Shown: positions 42,230 through 50,976 of the stretch, piece by piece
Position numbering within the stretch: position 1 is the first letter of the stretch
Layout: every line of letters begins with the position of its first letter
The notes under the pieces: generated by a model
Told to the model about the DNA's origin: nothing
The model's input: the letters and a program-made list of their open reading frames with translations, nothing else
The model's database searches: none
Source: Hyalangium gracile
Lineage (GTDB): Bacteria; Myxococcota; Myxococcia; Myxococcales; Myxococcaceae
NCBI RefSeq assembly: GCF_020103725.1
Contig: NZ_JAHXBG010000027.1
Coordinates: forward strand, 62,001 to 126,000
Reading direction: 5' to 3'
DNA: 64,000 nucleotides
Program-made: the position numbers and the translations under genes

Positions 42230-43416
42230 AGCTTGCCTCCGTGTCCCAGATGGTTCCACACGTCCACCACGGGCTTGCCGCGGTAGTCCAACGTCTTGTA
42301 CCGCTTGTGCGGCGCGCCGATGACGAACACGTCCGCCTGCTCCAGCACCTGCTCCTCCGCCACCAGCCGCGCGTCCGACACGTACGGATCGCACGTGAGC
42401 ACCTGCGCCGAGTGCAGCTCGAGGATCTTCTTCAGCTTGTAGGACAGCGACTCGCGCGGGTCATCGCTCTCCGCCTTGAAGGCCATGCCCAGAAGGCCCA
42501 CCGTCTTCTGCCCCAGGTCCGGCCAGCGCCGCTGCATCTGCTGCACCACGAACTGCGGCAGCCCCTCGTTCACCAGCATGGCGGAGTGGCCCAGGAAGAA
42601 CTGGTTGTTGTTGAAGGCCGCCAGCTGCATGGTGTCCTTGAACAGGCACGGCCCCGCGGCGAACCCCGGCATCGGCAGGTGCGCCGCGCGCGGGTAGTCC
42701 TTCTTCATCGCGTGCAGGATCCGGTACGGATCGATGTTCCACTCGGAGGCCACCATGTAGAACTGGTTGGCCACCGCGAAGGAGATGTACCGGTAGACGT
42801 TGGTGAAGAGCTTGGCCAGCTCCGCCTCCAGCGGCGACAGCTCGATGAGCTCCACCCCCAGCGGCGAGAACAAGTCCCGGGCCGCCTTCACCCCCTCCGG
42901 GCTGAAGCCGGAGATGATCTGCGGCAGCTTGCGAATCTCGTGCAGCGCCACGCCCTCGGCCACGCGCTCCGGGCAGAAGGCCACCTCCACCTTGCGCCCG
43001 CGCTTCTGGAAGTGCCGCTGCACCCGCTCGGAGGAGCCCGGGTACACCGTGGAGCGCAGCACCAGCGCCTGCCCGTCGCGCAGCACCTCGTCCAGCTGCG
43101 CCAGCAGCTTGTCGAACACCGCGAAGGACGGGTTGAGGTGCTCGTCCACCGGCGTGCCGATGACGGCCACCAGGATGTCGCACGAGGACAGGTGCTCCGG
43201 CGAGGTGGTGACGATGAGGCCGCGCGCGAGCGCCTCGCGCAGGGCCTGCTCGCCGCCCTCGTCCCGGAAGGGCATCTCGCCGCGCTTCACCTGCGCTACC
43301 GCCGCGGCGTTGATGTCGTAGATGATCACATCGTGGTGCGGGGCCAGGGCGAGCGCCAGTGGCAGGCCGACGTGGCCGCACCCCCCGATGATGGCAACTT
43401 TGAGTCTCATGGGCAT
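42226..43416 (-). CDS. UDP-sugar 6-dehydrogenase (WecC/Ugd family)
   Basis: The 396-residue protein has the N-terminal NAD domain (VAIIGGCGHVGLPLALALA), the middle domain with the catalytic Cys in GFAAGPCLFKDTMQLA near 257, and the C-terminal UDP-binding domain (VGLLGMAFKAESDDPRES, residues about 295-312). It oxidises a UDP-hexose to the UDP-uronate with two NAD+; whether UDP-glucose, UDP-GlcNAc or UDP-ManNAc is used cannot be told. It is the first gene of the operon and shares four bases with the epimerase. ATG 43416 and ATG 43410 are both in frame; a GGGGTG stretch suits either. This stretch lies in a hairpin arm (43420-43435), which may modulate translation of the operon. Confidence 0.92.
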   Translation of the reverse strand: MPMRLKVAIIGGCGHVGLPLALALAPHHDVIIYDINAAAVAQVKRGEMPFRDEGGEQALREALARGLIVTTSPEHLSSCDILVAVIGTPVDEHLNPSFAVFDKLLAQLDEVLRDGQALVLRSTVYPGSSERVQRHFQKRGRKVEVAFCPERVAEGVALHEIRKLPQIISGFSPEGVKAARDLFSPLGVELIELSPLEAELAKLFTNVYRYISFAVANQFYMVASEWNIDPYRILHAMKKDYPRAAHLPMPGFAAGPCLFKDTMQLAAFNNNQFFLGHSAMLVNEGLPQFVVQQMQRRWPDLGQKTVGLLGMAFKAESDDPRESLSYKLKKILELHSAQVLTCDPYVSDARLVAEEQVLEQADVFVIGAPHKRYKTLDYRGKPVVDVWNHLGHGGKL

Positions 43417-43419
43417 GAC

Positions 43420-43435
43420 ACCCCGAACACGGGGT
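43420..43435 (-). promoter_or_regulatory. Hairpin over the ribosome-binding site of the nucleotide-sugar operon
   Basis: ACCCCG (43420-43425) and CGGGGT (43430-43435) form a perfect 6-bp stem with a 4-base loop. In the operon's mRNA the arm next to ATG 43416 carries CGGGGT, the best Shine-Dalgarno match, four bases from that ATG. Pairing would hide it. Confidence 0.45.
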
Positions 43436-43704
43436 CCAGGCCCGTCTACGGGTTCAGCGCCACGAAATCAAGGCGGCAAGGCCCAGGCAACAGCGGACCG
43501 GGGCAGGGGAGGAAGCGTCTCTACCCCGGCCCGCTGGACAGCGACCTGCGGGGCACGGGCAGCGAGAGAAGGCAGGGAAGGAGGGATCCCACCGCCCATG
43601 CTGTCCCTAGAATGTGGATGGAAGGCGGCACCTCCCATTGTCCCCGAGTCGGAGGCTCTGCACGCTTGTCGCCACGCTGCCCCCCCCCAGCGGACGAGCG
43701 CGGC

Positions 43705-44382
43705 TCACACGGTCGCCGGGCGCTCGACGCCGAGCTGGCAGGCCAGCATCGCCATCTGCGTTCGGTTCTCCACATCCAGCTTCCGGTAGATGCTGGTGAT
43801 GTGCGCCTTCACCGTGCGCTCGGTGATGCCCAGGCACACGGCGATCTTCAGGTTGTCCGCTCCCGAGGCGATGTAGCCCAGCACCTCGCGCTCGCGCGAG
43901 GTGAGCCGCGAGAGCGCCCCCCGCGAGGCGGAGGACTCCTCCGTCGGCAGGGGACTGGGGAACAGCTCCGGAGGCACCAGCCGCTCGCCGCGCGCCACCC
44001 TCTCCACGGCCTCCAGGAGGTCCGCGCAGCTCACGTTCTGCTTGCACAGATAGCCCGCGGCCCCCGCGCGCAGGCAGCGCTCCACGTCCGTCGCGCTCCG
44101 GTTGCCCGACAGCACCAGCGGGCGCACCTGAGGATGGAAGTCATGCAAGAGCTCCACGGCCCGGAGCCCATCCGAGACCCCGGTGCCGTCCCGGTGCTCC
44201 AGCCGCAGGTCCACCAGCGCCACGTCCGGGGGCTGCTGCCGCGTGCGCGACAGGAAGTCCTCCACGGTGGAGCAGCGCGCGGTCACCTCGAAACCGAAGC
44301 TCTCGAAGATGTTCACCAGGCTCTCGAGGAAGAGCTGCTGATCCTCGAGGATGCCGATCCGCAGGTGCGTTCCTGTTACCAT
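43705..44382 (-). CDS. LuxR/NarL-type response regulator
   Basis: The 225-residue protein has an N-terminal receiver (IGILEDQQLFLESL, phosphosite VALVDLRLEHRDG, LVLSGNRSA, LCKQNVSCADL with the conserved Lys) and a C-terminal LuxR-type HTH (LTSREREVLGYIASGADNLK, then GITERTVKAHITSIYRKLDV), both full length. The phosphosite D is followed by L-R-L, and an 8-residue insertion follows where Pro normally occurs. It should activate or repress promoters when phosphorylated. No histidine kinase is adjacent in operon order, but the CheR-PAS and histidine-kinase pair starts divergently, 431 bases away. The gene ends next to a C9 run (43680-43688) that affects no coding frame. Confidence 0.93.
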   Translation of the reverse strand: MVTGTHLRIGILEDQQLFLESLVNIFESFGFEVTARCSTVEDFLSRTRQQPPDVALVDLRLEHRDGTGVSDGLRAVELLHDFHPQVRPLVLSGNRSATDVERCLRAGAAGYLCKQNVSCADLLEAVERVARGERLVPPELFPSPLPTEESSASRGALSRLTSREREVLGYIASGADNLKIAVCLGITERTVKAHITSIYRKLDVENRTQMAMLACQLGVERPATV

Positions 44383-44813
44383 TGTGACCCTCCAGGGCCG
44401 GTCGCTGAAGCCTCATCCAGAAAACCGAGGGCTCGCGTTCCATCTAATGGCAACGCTGATCGGGAAAGAAAGGCCTACCCGGCGCGTCCTGCGCCCCAGT
44501 GTTCAACAGGCGATCCCCATGGATTGAGTCCGAGCCCCGGCGGGCGGGCCAGCCGCTCCCAGCGGCGAGCACCCAGGGGCCAGGGCTTCTGCGGCAGCGC
44601 ACGCCATACCTCGGGAATGTCGAGCCCGCGGTCCTTGAGCACCCCTCGAGAGGGGCCCTCACCTACATGCGAGCTGTCCATCCTCGACCCCTGGAGGGAC
44701 TGTACTTTGGGACAATGGAGAACCACCGCTTCCCCAGGGAGCATCGGTTGGGGCTCTCGCCACGAGACACTCCTGCCCTTGCCTGTATGGCGCCGCGTAT
44801 TACAGGCTGTGTC
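44383..44813. other. Divergent intergenic region between the LuxR-type regulator and the CheR-PAS gene
   Basis: The 431 bases hold the promoters of both genes. No coding frame here has convincing character. One clear signal is an inverted repeat GCCTGTA (44781-44787) and TACAGGC (44801-44807) with a 13-base spacer, ending seven bases before the CheR start at 44814, where an operator or translational hairpin could lie. No strong -35/-10 pair is apparent in either direction. Confidence 0.5.
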
Positions 44814-46763
44814 ATGGCCAGCAAGCCGCAGCGGGACCCGGAGTTGGAGTCCATCCTCGAGAAGATCCGGCAGGTCAGGAACTTCGACTTCAGGAACTAC
44901 AAGCGTGCCACGCTCCAGCGCCGCATCGACAGGCGCATGGCCGCCACCCGCTGCAAGACGCGCGGCGCCTACCTGGCGCTGCTCGATCGAGACCCGAACG
45001 AGGTCAACACGCTGGTCTCGTCCATGCTCATCAAGCTCACCACCTTCTTCCGGGACACCGAGGTGTGGGCCTCCCTGGAGAAGGTGCTGCGAGAGCTGGT
45101 GCGCAAGCGCAAGCCGGATCAGGAGCTTCGCATCTGGAGCGCGGGCTGCGCCACGGGCGAGGAGGCCTACTCCATCGCCATCGCCGCCGCGGAGGCGCTC
45201 GGCCCGGGCTACCCAGGCCCGGAGCTGAAGGTCTTTGGCACGGACGCGGATGAGGGCGCCATCGCCTTCGCTCGCCGGGGCGTCTACTCCCCCCAGCAGC
45301 TCAAGGGCTGCTCCCAGGAGCGGCTGGAGCGGTGGTTCGTCCCCCACGGAGACGGCCATGCGGTGCGCAAGGAGATCCGCCGCGCGGTGGTGTTCGGGGT
45401 GAACAACCTCGTCTCGGACGCGCCCGTCTCCCGCATCGATCTCATCGTCTGCCGCAACGTCTTCATCTACCTGGACTCGGAGATGCAGAAGCGGGTGCTG
45501 TCGCGCTTCCACTTCGCCCTGCGCCGTGAAGGCGTGCTGGTGCTGGGCCGCTCGGAGCTCATCCCGTTCGCCGCCCGTCTGTTCGAGCCGGTGGACCTGT
45601 CCCGACGCATCTACCGCAAGGACGGCCGCCAGGAGCTCTCCCTGATGCCTCGTCAGCGGCTGCTGGCGAGCGTCGCGCGGGAGGCGCCGCCCGCGGACGA
45701 GCAGCCCTCCGCCGTGCAGGAAGCCCAGCGCAGGCTCTTCAAGGAAGTCATCGACTCGCAGCCTTGCCCGATGATCGCCACCACCCTGGAGGGCGTCGTC
45801 ACGCTCGTCAACCCGGCCGCCACCAGGCTCTGGTCCCGAGCCGAGCGCGAGCTGTCCGGCAAGCGGCTGGTGTCCCTGGGACTGCCGGGCCTGCCCCAGG
45901 AGCTGCTCGTGGAGCAGAGCGCCCGGGTGCTCTCGGGCCGCTCGGAGCGAGAGACGGCCGCGGGCCTCCTGGAGCACCCGAATTCGGCCGCGGTGGCCCT
46001 CCAGGCCGAGGTCATCCCCCTGCGAGGCGCGTCCAACGACACGCAGGGCCTGTTGTACGTGGCGCATGACGTGACGGCCCTGCGCACGCTGGAGCAGAAC
46101 ATCCAGCACGCCACGCAGGAGCTGAACGGCGTCAACCTCCGCCTGCAGAAGTCCAACGCGGAGCTGCGCGCCTCCAACGAGGAGCTGGAGACGACGAACG
46201 AGGAGCTCCAGAGCGCCAACGAGGAGCTGCAGACGACGAACGAGGAGCTCCAGTCCACCAACGAGGAGCTGGAGACGACGAACGAGGAGCTCCAGTCCAC
46301 CAACGCCGAGCTTGACGCCACCAACCGGGAGCTGGCCCACCGCACCCAGGAGATGGACGCGCTCAGCTTCATCCAGCGCACCACCATCCGCACCTTGTCC
46401 GCCGGAGTCGTGGTGCTGGATGCCAGCGGGCGCATCACCGCCTGGAACCTGGCCGCCGAGCGGCTCATGGGCCTCACCGAGCGCGAGGCCGTGGGACAGC
46501 TGCTGTGGACGTTGAGCATCCCCGCCTTGAAGCGCTCGCTGCTCACGCGCATCCGCAAGTACCTGGCGGACAACCGCTCGCTGCGCCTGGAGGACGTGAG
46601 CTATCAGCTGCCCCACGGCGGCCGTGGGCGCGCCATGCTGGTGGTCACGCCCCTCGTGCTGGGCGATCAGACCCTCGGCTCCATCCTCCTCTTCGAGGAC
46701 ACCACCCGCCTGGCCGCGCTCACGCAGGAGAAGCGGGAGCTCAAGGAGCGCTTGAGGAAATGA
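44814..46763 (+). CDS. CheR-type methyltransferase with coiled coil and PAS domains
   Basis: The 649-residue protein begins with a CheR domain: an N-terminal helical part, KLTTFFRDTEVW, SAM motif I WSAGCATGEEAYSIAIA (near 105), FGTDADEGAIAFARRG, and LIVCRNVFIYLD (near 215). CheR methylates chemoreceptor glutamates in chemotaxis, but stand-alone CheR-PAS proteins like this are tied to soluble signalling complexes. Residues 310-430 are a PAS domain. Residues 442-508 are a repeat-rich coiled coil built on N-E-E-L-(E/Q)-(T/S)-(T/A). Residues about 515-640 are a second PAS domain. The ATG at 44814 is preferred; one at 44787 would add nine residues. Overlap of four bases (ATGA) with the histidine-kinase gene indicates coupling; the CheB-like gene lies convergent beyond it. 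Confidence 0.93.
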   Translation: MASKPQRDPELESILEKIRQVRNFDFRNYKRATLQRRIDRRMAATRCKTRGAYLALLDRDPNEVNTLVSSMLIKLTTFFRDTEVWASLEKVLRELVRKRKPDQELRIWSAGCATGEEAYSIAIAAAEALGPGYPGPELKVFGTDADEGAIAFARRGVYSPQQLKGCSQERLERWFVPHGDGHAVRKEIRRAVVFGVNNLVSDAPVSRIDLIVCRNVFIYLDSEMQKRVLSRFHFALRREGVLVLGRSELIPFAARLFEPVDLSRRIYRKDGRQELSLMPRQRLLASVAREAPPADEQPSAVQEAQRRLFKEVIDSQPCPMIATTLEGVVTLVNPAATRLWSRAERELSGKRLVSLGLPGLPQELLVEQSARVLSGRSERETAAGLLEHPNSAAVALQAEVIPLRGASNDTQGLLYVAHDVTALRTLEQNIQHATQELNGVNLRLQKSNAELRASNEELETTNEELQSANEELQTTNEELQSTNEELETTNEELQSTNAELDATNRELAHRTQEMDALSFIQRTTIRTLSAGVVVLDASGRITAWNLAAERLMGLTEREAVGQLLWTLSIPALKRSLLTRIRKYLADNRSLRLEDVSYQLPHGGRGRAMLVVTPLVLGDQTLGSILLFEDTTRLAALTQEKRELKERLRK

Positions 46764-48094
46764 CCCCCCGCCGCCCCTCTCCGAGCGCCAGACGCGCCGA
46801 CCGCGACGAGCCTCCGGCCACCGGCAAGGACGGGCTGCTACGCAAGTACCAGGAGCTGCTCGCCAAGCACGAGGCGCTCGTCAGCAGGCTGGCGCTGCGC
46901 AACGAGGAGCACATCTCCACCCAGCGGCTCTCCGCGTGGGCGCTGGAGACGAGCGCGAGCGCGCTGGCGCTGCTGAGCAATGGCGTCGTCCTGCTGGCCA
47001 ACCGCCGCTGGCACGAGCTGTCCCGCGGCGGCCCCTGGCACCCCGTGCGGCAGGAGCCGCAGCGAGGCACCACGCTGCTGACGCTGCGACAGATCGCCGA
47101 GGCCGCCTCCGACACCTTGCACGCCGTGAAGGACCAGGGCGCTGTCGTGCTCCGCTACCAGGACAAGGCCGGGAGCCGGACCCTGGAGGTCCGCACGGAG
47201 CGGGTGGGCGCCCACATGAGGCACCGCCCCCAGCGCACCGTGCTGGTGCTCGCCCTGGACATCACCGCGCAGGTGCAGGCCGAGAAGGAGCTGGAGCAGG
47301 CCCGCCAGGCCCTCATGGAGCAGGAGCACCTGCGCGCCGTGGGGGAGGTGGCCTCGGGCATGGCGCATGATCTCAACAACACCCTCAATGCGATGAAGCT
47401 CCGGCTGGAGATGCTCGAGCGAGACCCGGCGTTCGCCGCGCGCAACCGCTCCCACCTGGACTCGCTGGTGCGTATCGTCAGCGACGCGAGCACGCGCATC
47501 CACCGCCTCCAGGACTTCGCGCGGCAGCGCCCCGAGGCGGTCGAAGAGCAGGTCCAGCTCGCCGACGTCATCCACGAGGCGGTGGAGATTGCTCGCAGCG
47601 ACCTGGAGCACCGCGCGGCGCGAGAGGGCGTCTCGGTGCACCTCGCGGTGGAGGTGCCCGCGCTGCCGCCGGTGCACGGCTCGTCGACGGACCTGCGCTA
47701 CGTCTTCATCAACCTGCTGCTCAACGCCCGGGACGCGATGCCCCGAGGCGGCACCATCCGCCTGCGCGGCCTCACCACCAAGGGCCAGGTCATCATCACC
47801 GTGGAGGACGAGGGCACGGGCATCCCCGAGACCGACCTGCACACCATCTTCCGGCCCTTCTTCACCACCAAGGGCGCCCATGGCACGGGCCTGGGCCTGT
47901 CGATGGCATATGGCGTGGTGTCTCGCATGGGGGGCACCATCTCCGCGGCCAACCGCCGGGAGGGGGGCGCCGTCTTCACCCTCCGCTTCCCCCTGCCCCA
48001 GGCGCCGCGGAAGGCCAGGCCTCCCCAGCAGGAGCCAGGCCCGCCCACGCCCCGGCAGCCCAGGCGCCCCGCCCGCCGCCGCACCTCGCGGTGA
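46760..48094 (+). CDS. Soluble histidine kinase coupled to the CheR-PAS gene
   Basis: The 444-residue protein has no membrane helix. Residues 20-60 are a coiled coil (LLRKYQELLAKHEALVSRL) and 65-185 a PAS-like domain (VLLANRRWHELSR, ending in LALDITAQVQAEKELEQ). HisKA follows with VASGMAHDLNNTLNAMKLRL, His at about 204. HATPase then has NLLLNARDAMPRGG, VEDEGTGIPETDL, FRPFFTTKGAHGTGLGLSM and a G2 box. The H-D-L-N-N form with PFFTTK is typical of NtrB-like kinases. Its C-terminal tail is Arg/Pro-rich. The four-base ATGA overlap makes it co-translated with CheR-PAS. The divergent LuxR-type regulator (43705) and the receiver at 49496 are possible partners, but neither is in the same operon. Confidence 0.95.
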   Translation: MTPRRPSPSARRADRDEPPATGKDGLLRKYQELLAKHEALVSRLALRNEEHISTQRLSAWALETSASALALLSNGVVLLANRRWHELSRGGPWHPVRQEPQRGTTLLTLRQIAEAASDTLHAVKDQGAVVLRYQDKAGSRTLEVRTERVGAHMRHRPQRTVLVLALDITAQVQAEKELEQARQALMEQEHLRAVGEVASGMAHDLNNTLNAMKLRLEMLERDPAFAARNRSHLDSLVRIVSDASTRIHRLQDFARQRPEAVEEQVQLADVIHEAVEIARSDLEHRAAREGVSVHLAVEVPALPPVHGSSTDLRYVFINLLLNARDAMPRGGTIRLRGLTTKGQVIITVEDEGTGIPETDLHTIFRPFFTTKGAHGTGLGLSMAYGVVSRMGGTISAANRREGGAVFTLRFPLPQAPRKARPPQQEPGPPTPRQPRRPARRRTSR

Positions 48095-48122
48095 GGGCGG
48101 CTCCGGTCGTCAGTCGCCCGGC

Positions 48123-49186
48123 TCAGCTGGAGCGTTCGGGGTTGTCACCCTCGCCGTCACCCTCTCGCGGAGAGAGCAGCGCCCCCTGCCGCCCGATGCC
48201 GTAGGTGGTCAGCTGGCGGATCGACTGGGCCTGCAGCTCGGCCTCCTCGGCGCGCCGGGTATAGCGCAGGGCCGTGTGCCCCTGGTTGCGCTCGCGCGCG
48301 CGACTGGCCATGCGGCGGGCCAGCCCCGCGTTCTCCTCGAGCGCTCGGATGGCGGCCCAGAGCGCCGCGTCCACCCGGCCCTCCTGCCCTTCCACGAGCA
48401 CCTCGCTGGTGTAGCCGTGGCCTACCCGGCAGCGGTAGCGCAGCAGCCCCGTGTCATCCACCTCGAAGAGGACGCCGCCACAGTCCGGGCAGGAGTAGTG
48501 CGAGGGCGCTCCCTCATTGGGAGGCATGTTGGTGGCGCGCGCGTCCGCCTCCAGCAGCCGCACCTCATGCTCCAGCACGGGGGAGGCCAGGCGCTTGCGC
48601 GTCAGCCGCACCGGAGTGGCCACCAGCCGGGTCAGCAGGGGCCCCATCCGGGCCAGCCGCACGCTGTGGTCCACCTCCACGTACTCCAGCGCGCTGCGCG
48701 GCATGTCCGCGCAGGCGGCGTCCTCGGGATCCTGCACCACCGCCACGCCCCCCAGCGCCTTCACCGCGAGCAGGCCCGCCGTGCCGCAGTTGCGCGCGCC
48801 GGTGAGCACGACGCCTATCACCCGGGGCCCATAGGCGCGCGCCGCGGAGCGGAAGAGCGGATCCACCGCGGGGCGGTGGCCGTTCTCCTGCGGCCCCTTC
48901 ACCACGCGCACGTAGCCGGGCTCCACCAGCAGGTGACGATCATTGGGCGCCACGTAGATGCGGCCATGCTCCAGGGGCTCTCCATCCCGGGGGTGGATGG
49001 CGGGCAGGGGCCCCACGCGCGAGAGGATCTGCGGCAGGACGCTGCGGTGCTCCGCGGCCAGGTGCAGGACGATGCAGACGCTCGCGGGAAGATCCGCCGG
49101 CAGCTGAGCCACGAGCTGGGAGAGCGCTTCGACCCCCCCATGGAGGCTCCGATGACGACAAGGTCGTGCGTGTAGCGCGGTGCCAT
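48123..49186 (-). CDS. CheB-like methylesterase with a zinc-ribbon tail, split by a frameshift at a C7 tract
   Basis: ATG 49186 opens with the CheB signature YTHDLVVIGASMGG, but the frame then breaks at C7 (49133-49139 on the plus strand). Adding one base restores GG-VEALSQLVAQLPADLP and the rest, giving about 354 residues. Of the Ser-His-Asp triad, Ser is in IGASMGG and His in VLHLAAEH. The Asp is not present: the motif L-T-G-x-x-N-D-G reads LTGARNCGTAG, so Cys takes its place and esterase activity is doubtful. The C-terminal region has a zinc ribbon (CPDCGG, then CRVGHGY) and a helical bundle. No receiver domain is fused. It converges on the CheR-histidine-kinase pair, with which it forms a CheBR-like soluble signalling set. 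Confidence 0.8.
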
Positions 49187-49426
49187 TCAGCTCCACTCGG
49201 TCGGAAGGCACCCCAACTCTGCGCACGATGCGCCCCCGGAGCAGCACGCGAGGCATGCGTGCCCGCCCGCCTCCTCTCCAGTCCTGCCTTCATAATTCCC
49301 GTCTGCCCGGAGTTTCCTGGATGAAATGACGGGCTATCCGGTGATTCGGCGTGTTTGGCGCTTCACTGCTTTCCGGGAGATGCCTGCTCGTCTACTCGGT
49401 TTTCGCGGGTGGATTCACACCCCCCC

Positions 49427-49455
49427 TTCAATGGGTGAGAAAGAGAGGCCATAAT
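49427..49455 (+). promoter_or_regulatory. Possible promoter of the second stand-alone receiver
   Basis: TTCAAT (49427-49432) and CATAAT (49450-49455) are separated by 17 bases, in an AT-richer stretch 40 bases before the receiver start at 49496. The -10 box matches five of six consensus bases and the -35 three. A GGGGG ribosome-binding run lies at 49486-49492. Confidence 0.4.
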
Positions 49456-49495
49456 CCCTTTACCCTGCTCGACAACCCTGCCCCCTGGGGGAACC

Positions 49496-49924
49496 ATGTC
49501 GGAAACCAAGATCCGCGTCCTCGTCGTAGACGACGACCAGGATCAACTCGTGCTCGCTGAACGTTCTCTTTCCTCCTACGGCTTCGATGTGAGGACGCAT
49601 CGGTCCTCTCTGGGCGTCTCCAACCTGGTGCGTTCGGTAGCGCCGGACCTGGTGCTGCTCGACGTGAACATCCCCGCGCTGAGCGGAGACAAGGTGCTGT
49701 CGTTGGCGCGCGCGCAAGCGCCGCTGGGCACCAAGTTCATCCTCTACTCGGCCTCGGATGAGTCCAAGCTGCGCTCGCTGGCGCTGTCGTCCGGCGCGGA
49801 CGGCTACATCTCCAAGAGCGTGCAGGGCGCGGACCTGGCCAAGAAGCTGACGGACCTCTACAAGCGAGGCCGCTCGGCGACCAGTCCCACGTCCAGCACG
49901 ACCAATCAGGCCATCAACAAGTAG
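49496..49924 (+). CDS. Stand-alone receiver, paralogue of the one at 34307
   Basis: The 142-residue protein is a single receiver: VLVVDDDQDQL acidic pocket, phosphosite LVLLDVNIPALSG, FILYSASDES, Lys in ISKSVQGADL. Its tail is a Ser/Thr-rich extension of about 18 residues. It is very similar to the receiver at 34307-34711 in all core segments, differing mostly in helices 1 and 5. The two may have arisen by duplication and compete for similar kinases. It is a single-gene unit; the gene at 49975 converges. The nearest kinase is the coupled one at 46760, and the CheB-like gene diverges from it. Confidence 0.93.
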   Translation: MSETKIRVLVVDDDQDQLVLAERSLSSYGFDVRTHRSSLGVSNLVRSVAPDLVLLDVNIPALSGDKVLSLARAQAPLGTKFILYSASDESKLRSLALSSGADGYISKSVQGADLAKKLTDLYKRGRSATSPTSSTTNQAINK

Positions 49925-49974
49925 CGCCGAGGCGCCCGGGTGGGCGCGGCCGGCCTCATGTCCTCGTGCTCTCC

Positions 49975-50694
49975 TCAGGGAGAGGCATGCTCGGGAAGCG
50001 GCCCGGCAAAGGCGCGCAGTGCCGCCAGCTCATCGCTGGCGGCTGCCTCCAGTAATTCCTCCGCCAGAGAGGGCAGCGGCCACTTCTCGGGGTCCACCCG
50101 GCGCATGGCCTCCAGCTGCGCCACGGCCTCGTCCCTCAGGCGAGCGACTCGGCCCCGCTCATCCAGGTCCTGCATGTCCTCGGCCCCGGCCACCATGAGA
50201 TGGAGGCCGACCATGCGCTCGAGGATCGTGGAGGCCGCGGAGACGCGCAGGCCGACCTTCCACTGGAGGTGTCCCAGCCGATAGCGCGCGCCCGGCAGGA
50301 GCTGGCTCCGCGTGGCCTCGGCTCGCTTGCGCAGCAGGTGCGGGCCGACGGTCGCCGAGGACTGCACCGCGACGATGAAGGCACCCATACCGGGCGTGGG
50401 CACGCCGGCCTCCTTCAGATGTTCGCGCGCGTCGAGGAAGGTCTGGCGGAAGGAGGTGTTCCTCCAGGTACCCAGTGCCGCGACGGGCTCCAGGGCGTCC
50501 ATCTCCTGCTTCGCGCGAGCCATCTGCCGGAGGTAGGCGGAGGCAACCGCGCGCTGGGTGTGAAGCGCGGCCTCGGGTGAATCGGTCGTGGAAGCGTGAA
50601 GCTCGGGCCTGTTTGGCAGCGCCAGCCACAGCATCCCCGCCACCATCGCCAGCAGCACCACCGCAACGAGCCCCCACCCCAGCAGCTTGCGCAT
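49975..50694 (-). CDS. Membrane-anchored hypothetical protein
   Basis: The 239-residue protein has one N-terminal membrane helix (LGWGLVAVVLLAMVAGMLWLAL, residues about 5-27) and an otherwise helical soluble part, presumably periplasmic. Segments such as SAYLRQMARAKQEMDALEP, TFLDAREHLKEAG and LRDEAVAQLEAMRR suggest a long helical bundle. I recognise no family. The start is ATG 50694 rather than TTG 50697 one codon upstream. It converges on the receiver gene at 49496 and its start faces the Cys-rich region at 50779. Confidence 0.7.
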   Translation of the reverse strand: MRKLLGWGLVAVVLLAMVAGMLWLALPNRPELHASTTDSPEAALHTQRAVASAYLRQMARAKQEMDALEPVAALGTWRNTSFRQTFLDAREHLKEAGVPTPGMGAFIVAVQSSATVGPHLLRKRAEATRSQLLPGARYRLGHLQWKVGLRVSAASTILERMVGLHLMVAGAEDMQDLDERGRVARLRDEAVAQLEAMRRVDPEKWPLPSLAEELLEAAASDELAALRAFAGPLPEHASP

Positions 50695-50778
50695 CAATGC
50701 CTCCCCGCTTCACTCGAAGCTGCTGCTGTCCAACACCCCACAGCCCTTCGTCCGAGTCGCTCTCCCCAACCTACCCGT

Positions 50779-50976
50779 CTGGCAGGCTCTTCACAGCACA
50801 CCGAGGAGGTGAAGGAGCGATGCAACGCGGCGTTCACTGGATGCCTCGAAAGTGACGTCCAGAGCAAGAAGGGTGGTCTGTGGGGTCATAGTCGCTGCAT
50901 CGACTGCCGCGATGAATGCATGCGTCAGAGAGGCATCTGGCCACAGCAGCTTCGGAACGGAAAGCCGTGCCGGTGA
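50779..50976 (+). pseudogene. Cys-rich C-terminal fragment, possibly an orphan toxin tip
   Basis: The frame ending at 50976 encodes a compact Cys-rich domain: C-N-A-A-F-T-G-C, then GGLWGHSRCIDCRDECMRQ, then GIWP and a final GKPC, six Cys within about 50 residues. It lacks a recognisable start; the first plausible in-frame codon is GTG 50809, only 55 residues from the end, and no signal peptide precedes it. Upstream of that, the frame shadows the divergent gene at 49975. The Cys pattern with WP near the end is like that of C-terminal modules of myxobacterial lipoprotein toxins, as I recall them. Its stop overlaps the ATG of the next gene (TGATG), suggesting coupling. It is either a decayed toxin end or a tiny peptide. 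Confidence 0.4.

Noticed and set aside
43680-43688. C9 homopolymer as a phase-variation tract
   Set aside because: It lies between genes, after the LuxR-type stop, and interrupts no coding frame.
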